The notes below the pieces were generated by a model. It did no database searches and was not told where the DNA came from. It saw nothing but the letters and a program-made list of their open reading frames with translations. Of a DNA stretch of 64,000 bases, positions 45,742-55,312 are shown one piece after another. The translations under genes were made by a program, and so were the position numbers. Within the stretch, counting starts at the first letter, position 1, and each line of letters starts with the position of its first letter. Location: the NCBI RefSeq assembly GCF_008973485.1, contig NZ_CP031223.1, positions 2,604,001 through 2,668,000 on the forward strand, read 5' to 3'. Source of the stretch: Psychrobacillus glaciei (GTDB taxonomy: Bacteria; Bacillota; Bacilli; Bacillales_A; Planococcaceae).

Positions 45742-45750
45742 ATTATACCA
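45742..45750 (-). promoter_or_regulatory. Extended -10 promoter of the hem operon
   Basis: TGGTATAAT on the minus strand (TG-n-TATAAT) about 40 bases before the hemA ATG. No strong -35 is seen. I found no PerR-box match here, although hemA is PerR-regulated in B. subtilis. Confidence 0.6.
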
Positions 45751-45966
45751 TAGCGTTTTCACATGATTTGAAACAATTGTGAACAAGCTATGAAATTAAC
45801 GTCCCTAGATTAGAATGATTACAAAATAATTTTATCAAACTTATTGTATCATTTCAAGGAATCTGTCCACATTTCCAAAAGCCAAATTATTCTAAATAGT
45901 GCGTAAGAATCGAGACTTGTTCACCACTCAAAAATATTAAATACAAATTAACAGTAACTCAAGTGT

Positions 45967-46050
45967 CCTTTAAGTGCACCTTGTATTTACTATTTCCAGA
46001 GTGATTTGGACGAAACACTGGCTATACTACTATCGAAGACTTTTATGGAG
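45967..46050 (+). repeat. Degenerate intergenic repeat family, copy C
   Basis: CCTTTAAGTGCA...TTTGGACGAAACA (45967-46017) aligns with copy A at 1151-1201, then CTGGCTATACT follows at once where copy A has 31 extra bases, then GGAGGATGTTTGTCGCG matches the GGCGGATGTTTGTCCGTCG part near 1313. Confidence 0.65.
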
Positions 46051-46129
46051 GATGTTTGTCGCGTTCATAACCTATTATGTATCATTCATCCATTTATCGG
46101 ATTTTTTATAAGATGAGGATACCTATTGC

Positions 46130-46235
46130 TGGAACGCGTCGGGCCGCATGAACCGAAGGATGAGACCCACTCAGGTGTAGTACGAGTTAGCTCATGCAAG
46201 GTGTGGCAAGCGCGGAGGCATACTGCGCACTATTT
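46130..46235. other. GC-rich intergenic block
   Basis: A short block of clearly higher GC (GGAACGCGTCGGGCCGCATG, GGATGAGACCCACTC, GGTGTGGCAAGCGCGGAGGC) within AT-rich surroundings. It is not similar by eye to the other GC-rich blocks. No coding frame or clear hairpin. Possibly another repeat family of this genome. Confidence 0.4.
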
Positions 46236-46392
46236 CAATAATATAATTTGTTAGTTAACTTAGTTAATTCACATATGTTATCGGGAATAATTAGCTAATC
46301 AACAGAAGTGTATTAAAGACCCATTATTAGAAAGCACTTCTAGCAGTTGTGAATACTTGATTCCTTGTATACAAATTTCATATTACTTTTTT

Positions 46393-46443
46393 ATTTCAAA
46401 AAAACTGATCATTTATAGGCTATTATTCCCTAAATGATCAGTT
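46393..46443 (-). terminator. Terminator after ysxC
   Basis: AACTGATCATTTA / TAAATGATCAGTT, a perfect 13-bp stem (46403-46415, 46431-46443) followed by TTTTTTGAAATAA on the minus strand. T-runs occur on both sides. Confidence 0.88.
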
Positions 46444-46488
46444 ATAATCTTTTTTTATTAATGCTTAAAACATTTCAACAATCTAAAA

Positions 46489-47070
46489 TTACATTCTACG
46501 CTCAATTTCTGCCCAAGCTGCGTCAAATCCAAGTCCTGTTTCAGATGAAAAAACAATTAAAGGATCATTCTTATCCATTTGCAGTTCATCTTTCACCATT
46601 TTCTTGTGTTTATCCCATTTACCTTTTGGAATTTTATCTGCTTTGGTAGAAACAACAATGCACGGAATATTATAATGCTTCAAAAAGTCATACATCATGC
46701 AATCATCTGCACTAGGTGGATGTCTTAAATCGACAATTAATAAAACTGCCTTTAAAATAGCCCGAGATGTGAAATACGTTTCAATCATTTTCCCCCATGC
46801 AGCACGTTCAGTTTTAGAAACTTTTGCATACCCATAACCTGGTACATCTACAAAGATTAAATCTTCTTCTAACTTATAAAAGTTTAATGTTTGTGTTTTC
46901 CCAGGCTTTGATGAAATGCGTGCCATGCTTTTTCGACCAATCATTTTATTAATGAAAGATGACTTCCCAACATTGGATCTTCCTGCTAGGGCAAATTCCG
47001 GTAAATCTCCTTCTGGATATTGTGCTGGTCTTACAGCACTTATTAATAGTTCTACATTATTCACTTTCAT
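46489..47070 (-). CDS. ysxC: YsxC/EngB ribosome-assembly GTPase
   Basis: 193 residues. GTPase motifs: [16 protein letters not shown] (G1, near 30), [15 protein letters not shown] (G2), [12 protein letters not shown] (G3), [12 protein letters not shown] (G4). It is needed for 50S maturation. It lies 4 bases after lon, as in B. subtilis. Confidence 0.96.
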   Translation of the reverse strand: MKVNNVELLISAVRPAQYPEGDLPEFALAGRSNVGKSSFINKMIGRKSMARISSKPGKTQTLNFYKLEEDLIFVDVPGYGYAKVSKTERAAWGKMIETYFTSRAILKAVLLIVDLRHPPSADDCMMYDFLKHYNIPCIVVSTKADKIPKGKWDKHKKMVKDELQMDKNDPLIVFSSETGLGFDAAWAEIERRM

Positions 47071-47074
47071 GCTC

Positions 47075-49390
47075 TCACTCCTCTAATGCTATTTGAAGTA
47101 CCTCTTCAGCATTGGAAACAAGCTTAAAAGTTAAGACCTCTCTAACACTTTCTGGTATATCTTCAATATCGCGCTCATTGTCTTTCGGACAAATAATCGT
47201 CGTAAGACCCGCGCGATGTGCACTTAATGTTTTTTCTTTCAAACCACCGATTGGTAATACTCGTCCTCTTAGTGTAACTTCTCCAGTCATGCCCACTTCT
47301 CTTCGAATTGGACGTTTAGTTAAAGCGGAAACTAATGCTGTGACAATCGTAATTCCAGCAGAAGGTCCATCTTTTGGAACCGCTCCTTCTGGGACATGTA
47401 TATGAATATCAAATTTTTCATGGAAATTAGGGTCAATTCCGATCTTTTCAGCTTTCGAGCGAACAAATGACAAAGCAGTTTGAGCTGACTCTTTCATTAC
47501 GTCTCCAAGCTTACCAGTTAACTGTAGCTTGCCATTACCAGGAGATAAAGAAACTTCAATTTGAAGCGTGTCCCCTCCTACTGTAGTATACGCAAGCCCA
47601 GTAGCCACCCCGATTTGATTTTCCACTTCTGCTTGTCCATAACGGAACTTTTTCTTTCCAATTGTTTCTTCTATGTTTTTGGATGTGATCGTTAGACGCT
47701 TTTTAGTACCAGAAACAATCTGAAGTGCAGCTTTTCTACAAATATTTGCAAGAACTCGTTCTAAACTTCTTACTCCTGCCTCACGTGTGTAATAGCGTAT
47801 TACATCTACAATCGCTTCATCCTTCACTTGAAGTTGCGTTTTAGTTAAACCATGTTCCTTCACTTGCTTTGGTAATAAATGATTTTTTGCAATGGATAGC
47901 TTTTCTATCTCCGTATAACCTGCGATAGATATTATTTCCATTCGATCACGTAGTGGACCTGGAATTGTACTTAAATCATTTGCTGTTGCGATAAATAAAA
48001 CATTTGATAGATCATATGTTTCTTCGATATAATGATCGCTAAATGTATTATTTTGCTCTGGATCCAACACCTCTAACATAGCTGCAGAAGGATCTCCTCT
48101 AAAATCATTTGACATTTTATCAATTTCATCTAGTAAAAATAACGGATTTATCGTTCCTGCTTTTTTCATTCCTTGGATAATACGACCCGGCATTGCCCCT
48201 ACATATGTTCTGCGATGTCCCCGAATTTCTGATTCATCGCGAACTCCTCCTAGCGAAATACGAACAAAATTACGCCCCAATGATTCTGCAATTGATTTTG
48301 CTAAAGAGGTTTTCCCTACTCCAGGGGGACCTGCTAGACACAGAATTGGTCCACGAAGTGATTTTGTCAATTGACGAACAGCTAAATATTCTAAAACTCG
48401 TTCTTTTACTGACTCCAAACCTTCATGATCACGATTTAATATTTGTTCCGATTTTTTAATATCAAGCGTGTCTTCTGTTGATTTGGACCATGGGATCGAA
48501 ACAATCCACTCAATATAGTTTCGAATGACGCCACTTTCTGGCGCTTGAGTTGGAAGTTTTTCATAACGATCTAATTCTTTTAACACATTGTTTTTAGTCG
48601 TTTCAGGTAAACCTGCACCCTCAATTCTTTTTTTCAAGTCTGCAACTTCACCGGTCTTACCCTCTTTATCACCAAGCTCTGTTTGAATCGCTTTCATTTG
48701 TTCTCGAAGATAAAATTCTTTTTGTGTTCTTTCCATTGCATTTTTCACACGCATACTAATTTTTTTTTCTAAATTAAGAATCTCTTGTTCATTGTACAAA
48801 CGGCCTATTAATGTTTCTAAACGTTCTTTTATATCCATAATTTCTAAAATTTCTTGTTTACCTGACACTTTTAATGGCAAATGCGAAGCAACCATGTCCG
48901 CAAGTCTACCCGGTTCTTCTATATCTATAACCGATTTGTAAGTCTCTTCTGATACGCTCTTCGATGCCTTTGAATACTTTTCAAAATTATGTATTAAAGT
49001 CCGCATTAGCGCTTCGTCTTCTTGGTCTGCTTTTACCGGTTCAATATAGGCAGACACCGAAACTTCATCGTACATTTCTCTTTCTTCGTATTCATCCCAA
49101 ATGGCTCTTTGCAAACCTTCCACTAAAACTCGAAATGTTCCATTTGGTAACTTCACCATTTGTTTGACGTATGCTAAAATTCCAACATCGTATAAATCTT
49201 CCACAGTTGGTTGCACTAAATTCATATCTCTTTGCGCAACAAGAAACACTTTTTCTTCACGTAACATCGCTTCATCTAAAGCTGCTACAGAACGTTCTCT
49301 GCCGACATCAATATGAAGAACCATTGTCGGATATACCAGCAAGCCTCGTAGTGGTAATACAGGATAATACGTCTTATTTTTTTCCGTCAT
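47075..49390 (-). CDS. lon: Lon ATP-dependent protease (LonA)
   Basis: 771 residues. The N-terminal substrate domain ([19 protein letters not shown]), the AAA+ core ([19 protein letters not shown] near 350, [10 protein letters not shown] near 415) and the C-terminal Ser-Lys protease with [20 protein letters not shown] (Ser near 675) are complete. The lonB gene that lies between lonA and clpX in B. subtilis is absent here. Confidence 0.97.
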   Translation of the reverse strand: MTEKNKTYYPVLPLRGLLVYPTMVLHIDVGRERSVAALDEAMLREEKVFLVAQRDMNLVQPTVEDLYDVGILAYVKQMVKLPNGTFRVLVEGLQRAIWDEYEEREMYDEVSVSAYIEPVKADQEDEALMRTLIHNFEKYSKASKSVSEETYKSVIDIEEPGRLADMVASHLPLKVSGKQEILEIMDIKERLETLIGRLYNEQEILNLEKKISMRVKNAMERTQKEFYLREQMKAIQTELGDKEGKTGEVADLKKRIEGAGLPETTKNNVLKELDRYEKLPTQAPESGVIRNYIEWIVSIPWSKSTEDTLDIKKSEQILNRDHEGLESVKERVLEYLAVRQLTKSLRGPILCLAGPPGVGKTSLAKSIAESLGRNFVRISLGGVRDESEIRGHRRTYVGAMPGRIIQGMKKAGTINPLFLLDEIDKMSNDFRGDPSAAMLEVLDPEQNNTFSDHYIEETYDLSNVLFIATANDLSTIPGPLRDRMEIISIAGYTEIEKLSIAKNHLLPKQVKEHGLTKTQLQVKDEAIVDVIRYYTREAGVRSLERVLANICRKAALQIVSGTKKRLTITSKNIEETIGKKKFRYGQAEVENQIGVATGLAYTTVGGDTLQIEVSLSPGNGKLQLTGKLGDVMKESAQTALSFVRSKAEKIGIDPNFHEKFDIHIHVPEGAVPKDGPSAGITIVTALVSALTKRPIRREVGMTGEVTLRGRVLPIGGLKEKTLSAHRAGLTTIICPKDNERDIEDIPESVREVLTFKLVSNAEEVLQIALEE

Positions 49391-49509
49391 TTTTGGAAAG
49401 TCACCTCCGTCTAATTCTGTCCGATTTATTCACTAATTAAACAGTAAACCAATCCTATCTAGTGCCATTTATTCTAGACGGACTTCTCCGGCTTTTCTAT
49501 GAATATGAA

Positions 49510-49573
49510 TAAGGAGAAAAAGCTGACATCCTTGATTGCACTTAGCAAGCGCATATTGGAAGCCAGCTTATTT
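49510..49573 (-). terminator. Terminator after clpX
   Basis: On the minus strand AAGCTGGCTTCC and GGATGTCAGCTT form a stem with wobble pairs, closing a loop that contains the smaller TGCGCTTGCTAAGTGCA hairpin, followed by TTTTTC. It lies just past the clpX stop. Confidence 0.6.
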
Positions 49574-49584
49574 CAATGGCTTAT

Positions 49585-50853
49585 TTAAGCCGATGTTTTT
49601 TCGTTATCTTTTTCTACTTCAGTTCCATCTGCTAATAAAAGCTTTGGTGTTGCTTGTTCCGTGATTGTTTCTTTTGTAACAACACACTCTGCAATGTCAT
49701 CTCTTGATGGCAGCTCAAACATAACATCAAGCATTATGTTTTCAATAATCGAACGAAGTCCACGAGCACCTGTTTTACGCTCAATTGCTTGTTTCGCTAT
49801 TTCTACTAATGCTTCTTCTTCAAATGTTAGTTTCACATTATCGAGCTCAATCATTTTTTGATATTGTTTTGCAAGTGCATTCTTAGGTTCTGTTAAAATT
49901 TGTACAAGCGCTGGAACGTCTAATTGTTCTAAGCTTGCCAATACTGGTAAACGTCCAATAAATTCTGGTATTAAACCGAATTTCAACAAATCTTCTGGTA
50001 TAAGTTGACCAAGTACGGAACCTGCTTCTACTTCTACTTTATTGGGATTTGCTCCAAATCCAATTACTTTTTCGCCCAAACGACGTTTAATAATTTGGTC
50101 TATTCCATCAAATGCTCCTCCAACGATGAATAAAATGTTCGTTGTATCGATTTGAATGAATTCTTGATGTGGATGCTTACGTCCTCCTTGAGGTGGTACG
50201 CTAGCCACTGTGCCTTCTAAAATTTTAAGAAGTGCTTGTTGAACACCTTCACCTGAAACATCTCGCGTAATGGAAGGATTTTCAGATTTACGTGCTACTT
50301 TATCTATTTCATCGATATAAATAATCCCTTTTTCTGCTCGTTCAATATCGTAGTCTGCTGACTGAATCAGCTTTAAAAGTATATTTTCTACATCTTCTCC
50401 CACGTAACCCGCTTCAGTTAAAGACGTAGCATCTGCAATCGCAAATGGAACATTCAGAATACGCGCAAGCGTTTGAGCAAGCAATGTTTTACCACTACCT
50501 GTTGGACCTATTAATACAATGTTCGATTTTGATAATTCCACTTCGTCAATTACGCTATTTGAATTAATTCGTTTGTAATGGTTATAAACAGCTACTGCAA
50601 GTGATTTTTTTGCTCGCTCTTGTCCGATTACATATTCATCTAGTATGGATAATATTTCTTTTGGTTTTGGAACTTCTTTAAATTCTATTTCTTCCTCTAC
50701 ACCAAGTTCTTCTTCTACAATTTCAGAACACAAATCGATACATTCATCACAAATATATACCCCTGGTCCTGCAACTAGCTTACGAACTTGTTCTTGTGGT
50801 TTACCACAGAAAGAACATTTTAAGTTCCCTTTTTCATCATTAAATTTGAACAA
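49585..50853 (-). CDS. clpX: ClpX, ATPase subunit of ClpXP
   Basis: 422 residues starting at TTG ([18 protein letters not shown]), with AGGGGTGAATATT giving correct spacing; the GTG three codons upstream overlaps this site. The zinc-binding domain CSFCGK...CDECIDLC, Walker [16 protein letters not shown] (near 115) and [12 protein letters not shown] (near 180) are intact. ClpX unfolds substrates for ClpP. Confidence 0.97.
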   Translation of the reverse strand: MFKFNDEKGNLKCSFCGKPQEQVRKLVAGPGVYICDECIDLCSEIVEEELGVEEEIEFKEVPKPKEILSILDEYVIGQERAKKSLAVAVYNHYKRINSNSVIDEVELSKSNIVLIGPTGSGKTLLAQTLARILNVPFAIADATSLTEAGYVGEDVENILLKLIQSADYDIERAEKGIIYIDEIDKVARKSENPSITRDVSGEGVQQALLKILEGTVASVPPQGGRKHPHQEFIQIDTTNILFIVGGAFDGIDQIIKRRLGEKVIGFGANPNKVEVEAGSVLGQLIPEDLLKFGLIPEFIGRLPVLASLEQLDVPALVQILTEPKNALAKQYQKMIELDNVKLTFEEEALVEIAKQAIERKTGARGLRSIIENIMLDVMFELPSRDDIAECVVTKETITEQATPKLLLADGTEVEKDNEKTSA

Positions 50854-50956
50854 AATATTCACCCCTATTCAAGCAATTATCTTACAAGATTCTTTAGAAG
50901 GAATCAAATAATACGTTTAAGTATGTCTGTTAATGTCGGAAAATCTATGTATAGAT

Positions 50957-50992
50957 AAAACAAGGCACAGACATTTTTACTGTACCTTGTTT
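50957..50992 (-). terminator. Terminator between tig and clpX
   Basis: AAAACAAGG.ACAG / CTGT.CCTTGTTTT forms a long stem between the tig stop and the clpX start. T-rich ends on both strands. Confidence 0.8.
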
Positions 50993-51019
50993 TATTTATT
51001 ATAACGCGTTTTACTCGAA

Positions 51020-52300
51020 TTATGAAATTTTTGCGTTTTCTACTAAGAAATCAACTGTTTTTTGGAAACGTAGATCGTTTTCAAGTACCGCAGTACCACC
51101 AAGTGCTTTTTTTATGTCTTCAGCAGGCATATTAAATTGTGCACTCATTTTTTCAAGTTCTGCATTTATATCTTCTTCAGTTGCTTGAATTTTTTCTTTC
51201 TCACCAATTGCTTCAAGTGTTAATGAAACTTTCACGCGTTTTTTTGCATCTTCTGCCATTTGTTCACGCAGTGCATCTTCACTTTGACCAGAGAATTGAT
51301 AGTAAAGATCTAAGTTCATACCTTGTTGTTCCAAACGTTGACCAAACTCTTTTAGAATACGATCCGTTTCTGTTTCGATCATTACTTCTGGAATATCAAC
51401 TGTTACATTTTCAGCAGCAGCTTCTACTAGATCATCACGAAGCGTTTGTTCAGCCAATTGTTTTTTCTCTTCAGCAGTTACTTCTTTAAGTTTAGCACGT
51501 AATCCGTCGATGCCCTCAACTTCGGCATCTACTTCTTTTGCAAAGTCATCATTTAACTCAGGAAGTTCTTTTCCTTTTACTTCTTTCACTGTAACTTTGA
51601 ATACAGCTTCTTTACCAGCTAATTCAGCAGCGTGATATTCTTCTGGGAATGTTACAGTTACGTCTTTTTCTTCGCCATTTTTTGAACCGATTAACTGTTC
51701 TTCAAAACCTGGGATGAAAGTGTTAGAACCGATCTCTAAAGAGTAGTCTGTTCCAGTCCCACCTTCAAATGCTTCATCTCCAACAAATCCTTCAAAGTCG
51801 ATTACAGCAGTATCTCCTTCAACGATTGCATCTTCTTTTATTGCTAGTTCTGCTAAACGAACTTGTTGGCTTTGAAGTTGCTCTTCAATTTCTGCATCTG
51901 TTACTTCTGTTTCTAATTTAGTTACTTCTAAACCCTTGTAATCTCCAAGAGTAACTTCTGGTTTTACAACAACTTTCGCAGTAAATACTAGCGGTTGTCC
52001 TTTTTCCATTGTTACGATATCGATTTCAGGACGATCGATTGGATCAATTCCAACTTCGTCAACAGCATTTCCATAAGCTTCTGGAAGAATGAAGTCTAAA
52101 GCATCTTGGTATAATGATTCTACACCATACATTTTTTCAAACATTGGACGTGGCATTTTCCCTTTACGGAATCCTGGTACATTGATTTGTTTTACTACTT
52201 TTTTAAATGCTTGATCTATACCTTTCGTTACTACATCTGTAGAAACTTCTACTGTTAATAGACCATTATTTCCTTCTTGTTTTTCCCATTTTACTGACAT
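51020..52300 (-). CDS. tig: Trigger factor chaperone
   Basis: 426 residues from [19 protein letters not shown], with GGAGGTAGAATAT before the ATG; five codons of extra upstream frame are discarded. The ribosome-binding loop [10 protein letters not shown] (near 45), the FKBP-type PPIase domain (about 150-245, [20 protein letters not shown]) and the C-terminal chaperone arms are present. It assists nascent chains at the ribosome exit. Confidence 0.97.
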   Translation of the reverse strand: MSVKWEKQEGNNGLLTVEVSTDVVTKGIDQAFKKVVKQINVPGFRKGKMPRPMFEKMYGVESLYQDALDFILPEAYGNAVDEVGIDPIDRPEIDIVTMEKGQPLVFTAKVVVKPEVTLGDYKGLEVTKLETEVTDAEIEEQLQSQQVRLAELAIKEDAIVEGDTAVIDFEGFVGDEAFEGGTGTDYSLEIGSNTFIPGFEEQLIGSKNGEEKDVTVTFPEEYHAAELAGKEAVFKVTVKEVKGKELPELNDDFAKEVDAEVEGIDGLRAKLKEVTAEEKKQLAEQTLRDDLVEAAAENVTVDIPEVMIETETDRILKEFGQRLEQQGMNLDLYYQFSGQSEDALREQMAEDAKKRVKVSLTLEAIGEKEKIQATEEDINAELEKMSAQFNMPAEDIKKALGGTAVLENDLRFQKTVDFLVENAKIS

Positions 52301-52423
52301 ATATTCTACCTCCAAAAATAAATTACATAATTTAGCAGCCTGTAAAAATTAGTAACAGGACAGGTTTTCACTAATTATATTGACAACTTGTATATTATAG
52401 CATAGTTGAATAGACTTTCAACA

Positions 52424-53428
52424 TTAATCATTATCTATTATTGCGGTAGAATCGTCCACTAATTTGATGAGTTCATACAAATCATTTGGTAGGCCGTTTT
52501 CCATCCCTAATAATGTATCTACAAAATTTATATATCCCTCTGCTACCTCTTCATCACTATATCCTACCCAATCAAATGGGAATAACGCATACGCATGACT
52601 ATGAACTAACGCAACAGTCATTTCAAATTTAGAAGGAGTTTTTTCTAAAAATTTATGAACACATAAATTTATCTTTTCAATTCGATCCACAGCATTTGGA
52701 GCCGGGGGTGTAACAGGATTGATTTTTTCCTTAAAACCAAACTTTTCAATCATTACTTCGGTTGTTTCACCGATTGCTCCTAGTACTATTAAAGCAAGTG
52801 ACTGAACTGCAGGATAGACTTTTTTACTTTCTGCAATTTTAATAATGTCTGGTATAGCTTTTGTAACATCTTGAAAAAAGGCATTTTGCAATAATTGTTC
52901 TTGCTCTTCTAAATGTAGCTTGGTAAATACATCTATTCTGAACTTTTCTAAGTCAATATTTGGAGAAATAGAATTATCCATATGTAGTTTATTTTCTTGT
53001 TCCATTGCAAGTTTACCGCTTAACTCTTTTAACTGAAAAAAGTTTTTCTTTCGCTCCTTCGAAAATCTTTTATCCACAAGTAGTTTATTTAATACGGTAT
53101 CAACTTCATTATAGTCTTTCAAATCAAGTAAAATAGTCAAATACAACTCAACAAATTGTTCAAGCATAGGGGATTTTTTCTTCATTAAATTCTCACAAAT
53201 TTCTTTGGCTTCTTGCTGACGTTTTGTTTCTAACAAAGTAAGAATGTAAACACTCAAAATCGTATCATCTAATTCCTCATACTTTTTTGCTTCATCAAAG
53301 CATCCAGCTGCTTTCACATAATTATTTTCTTCAGCAAAGGCTATGCCATCATTTATTAGTTTATTAACCATGCCTGGAAAGAAAATAACATTTTCATTGT
53401 TTTTTAGACCATAATTTTTATCCTTCAT
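52424..53428 (-). CDS. ysoA: YsoA-like TPR-containing protein
   Basis: 334 residues. The N-terminal half shows TPR-like helical pairs (LINDGIAFAEENNYVKAAGCFDEAKKYEE near 25; ILTLLETKRQQEAKEICENLM near 62). The C-terminal part (about 240-325) contains VALVHSHAYALFPFDWVGYSDEEVAEGY. B. subtilis ysoA, a TPR protein of unknown function and similar length, lies next to tig in the same way. The ribosome-binding site is weak. Confidence 0.82.
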   Translation of the reverse strand: MKDKNYGLKNNENVIFFPGMVNKLINDGIAFAEENNYVKAAGCFDEAKKYEELDDTILSVYILTLLETKRQQEAKEICENLMKKKSPMLEQFVELYLTILLDLKDYNEVDTVLNKLLVDKRFSKERKKNFFQLKELSGKLAMEQENKLHMDNSISPNIDLEKFRIDVFTKLHLEEQEQLLQNAFFQDVTKAIPDIIKIAESKKVYPAVQSLALIVLGAIGETTEVMIEKFGFKEKINPVTPPAPNAVDRIEKINLCVHKFLEKTPSKFEMTVALVHSHAYALFPFDWVGYSDEEVAEGYINFVDTLLGMENGLPNDLYELIKLVDDSTAIIDND

Positions 53429-53519
53429 TTTACTCGCCTACCTTTACCATCGATATATATGTATATACTATATCATTTTGTTCTACTTTCCTATGCTTTC
53501 TAAAAAAAAAATTGTAAAT

Positions 53520-53547
53520 ACCCTCCTATCTTTGAGAAAAGGAGGGT
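53520..53547 (-). terminator. Probable terminator of the SOS operon
   Basis: ACCCTCCT / AGGAGGGT, an 8-bp stem with a 12-base loop, and a run of T a few bases further on the minus strand, about 80 bases past the yolD stop. Confidence 0.6.
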
Positions 53548-53629
53548 TAAAACTTAAATGTTGGATTTATAATTGATTTTGCAAGTCTCTTTGAAGTACC
53601 TTTAATTGCCGAATTCGCTAGATGTTATT

Positions 53630-54004
53630 CTACTCAAAAATGGTAACGTTTACTATTTCACCAAAAGTTAATGTAAATGATTGAAATATATCTTCCATTT
53701 CAATTACTCTTTTATTTAAATCTACCCAAGTTATTCTACCAACTTGATAAATAAATTCACCATTTTTCCATATTTTCATTTCCACTTCTACATTTCTTTT
53801 CATCGCGATTTCAATTAATTGTTGGATTTCCTCTAAATCCCATTCATCCAATTGTGGGCGCGGTTCTTTCTTAGATGCGTCGTTATATTCTCGAATGAGC
53901 CTCACATGTTCTGGCAACATCATGGCTACCCACTTTTTTGAACCTCTGTCTCGGATTTTAGATAAGTCTAGTTTTTCATCGAAATGATCATTTAAATAAG
54001 TCAT
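53630..54004 (-). CDS. YolD-like protein
   Basis: 124 residues from MTYLNDHFDEKLDLSKIRDRGSKKW, with AAGAAGGATATAATCTA before the ATG; the longer frame is discarded. The body has the YolD-family signature RGSKKWVAMMLPEHVRLIREY near residue 22, followed by DEWDLEEIQQLIEIAMKRN. YolD proteins are usually encoded with SOS Y-family polymerases (UvrX/YqjW); function unknown. The ATG overlaps the previous stop by one base (TAATG). No polymerase gene is near. Confidence 0.85.
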   Translation of the reverse strand: MTYLNDHFDEKLDLSKIRDRGSKKWVAMMLPEHVRLIREYNDASKKEPRPQLDEWDLEEIQQLIEIAMKRNVEVEMKIWKNGEFIYQVGRITWVDLNKRVIEMEDIFQSFTLTFGEIVNVTIFE

Positions 54005-54225
54005 TAGATTATATCCTTCTTTCTGTTCATGACAGGAATGCAACCGAGAATATTTTCAATACGGAAAGTACGTTTTGCATGTCTCGTCAAACAATACGCT
54101 TGGAATGATTCTCCTTGCAACTTCAAAACTTTTATCCGGCGTTTTGTCACTTCACCGCTTTTGGATAAATAAATAATGTCTATTAATTGTCCATAACGCA
54201 TGGTTTTCAAAAGCTTCCCTCTCAC
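54004..54225 (-). CDS. Small WYL-type protein, SOS-induced
   Basis: 73 residues. The sequence YGQLIDIIYLSKSGEVTKRRI...QAYCLTRHAKRTFRIENIL resembles the WYL-like beta-barrel found in SOS-linked small proteins of Bacillales. There is no DNA-binding domain. The GTG start has GGGGG 7 bases upstream; an internal TTG (codon 6, after AGAGGG) is an alternative. It is the first gene of an operon with a LexA-controlled promoter. Confidence 0.75.
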   Translation of the reverse strand: MRGKLLKTMRYGQLIDIIYLSKSGEVTKRRIKVLKLQGESFQAYCLTRHAKRTFRIENILGCIPVMNRKKDII

Positions 54226-54242
54226 ATTGATTCCCCCACTAA

Positions 54243-54286
54243 GAATGTATGTTCTTATTATATACCGAACGTACGTTTTATATCAA
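54243..54286 (-). promoter_or_regulatory. SOS promoter with two LexA operators
   Basis: TTGATA (-35, 54281-54286) and TATAAT (-10, 54257-54262) with an 18-base spacer. Between them lies GAACGTACGTTT preceded by C on its other side (54267-54278, CGAAC-N4-GTT type box in the orientation AAACGTACGTTC on the minus strand). A second, one-mismatch box GAATGTATGTTC lies at 54243-54254, over the start of transcription. This matches the B. subtilis LexA consensus GAAC-N4-GTTC. Confidence 0.85.
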
Positions 54287-54309
54287 CGGAAAATACTTCT
54301 GTACAAAAA

Positions 54310-55175
54310 TTATTCATTCCTTAGTTGGTTAAGGACATTTGCAAACTTTTGGTCCTCTATTTCTAGGCGAAAGTCGCGAAATGGATTAGCTTGCTTATAT
54401 AAACGATCTAGGACGGATGGAACGGTAAACAAGTTAGGCTTTATGGTATCACACACTTTATCCCATTTTAACGGAGTCGCAATTAACCCCATCTCGTTAC
54501 CCCTTGGGGAATAGGACGCTATTATGGTTTTCCCTTCCTGATGCTGAACATAGTCCAAGTACAGTCTATTGTGGCGGTTCTTTTTTAATCTTTCTGTCGT
54601 GAAACATTGCGGTTCTTGTTCACATAGGAAATCACAAAAAAACTTTGTAAAAACACGAGTGTCATCATCAGAATAAGTATTGAAAGACAATGGGATATAA
54701 ATTTGAATTCCTTTACCACCAGAAGTTTTCACAAGGGACGTTAGCTCAAAATGGTCAAATTTTGCCTTCACCTGTAATGCTGCTTTGATCGCTAAAGAAA
54801 ACTCTGGAAAGGAAGGAGGATCCAAATCAAAAACAGTTTCGGTCGGTTTACCTGTTTGGATAGTTTGAAATGGAATGTGAAGTTCTAACGCAAGTTGGTT
54901 TCCAATCTACAATAAGGGTTCAACATTGTTACACAAAACATAACTGGTATCATCCACCTGATCCGTTTTTACGAAACTAGGAAGAGCATCCATCCAGTTT
55001 TTTTGATAAAACTTTTCTACCGGAGCCCCGTGTGGATAACAGACAGAAGTCGGTCATGTAAAAAGGGAGGATATACAGGGATACATTTTGCAAATAATAT
55101 AAGTAATCGTCTTTTTAAATATTTGCGGCCCGCCAAATCATCTGCCTACTGATTCACGTAAACTGTGGACGGAAA
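54310..55175 (-). pseudogene. ligD: LigD polymerase-domain remnant (multiply broken)
   Basis: The downstream 171-residue frame begins DPPSFPEFSLAIKAAL and has SGGKGIQIYIPLSF and SPRGNEMGLIATPLKWDKV, the LigD primase-polymerase domain of non-homologous end joining. Upstream the same protein can be followed: GAPVEKFYQKNWMDALPSF, then an in-frame TAG (54907-54909) where family members have Trp (LLW.GNQLA), then a frame break at 55034-55040, then YLYYLQNVSLYILPFLHDRL, and a TAA at 55115-55117. The ligase domain is missing. No ku gene is visible. Clearly non-functional. Confidence 0.88.
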
Positions 55176-55268
55176 AGTAAAAATTAAAAAAAGATCAAGC
55201 CATTGTAAGATTAAAGTGAATACTGGATTTCTAGTATTTCGATTTCATATACATGCTCTCTCATGAAA

Positions 55269-55294
55269 ACCGCAAAGTGTAAATTCCTTGCGGT
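55269..55294 (-). terminator. Terminator after the alanine symporter
   Basis: ACCGCAA / TTGCGGT stem with a 12-base loop, followed by TTTTC on the minus strand, about 20 bases past the stop. Confidence 0.7.
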
Positions 55295-55312
55295 AGCTCT
55301 ACTATTTGAAAG

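Larger units (their letters stand above)
45703..46392. other. Gene-free region between hemA and ysxC with repeat blocks
   Basis: Almost 800 bases between hemA and ysxC hold the hemA promoter, copy C of the degenerate repeat (45967-46050) and a GC-rich block (46130-46235). No frame has a credible start and codon use. Confidence 0.6.

Noticed and set aside
45703-45850. PerR or Rex operator in front of hemA
   Set aside because: TTGTTCACAATTGTTTCAA is suggestive of an inverted repeat but fits neither consensus well.
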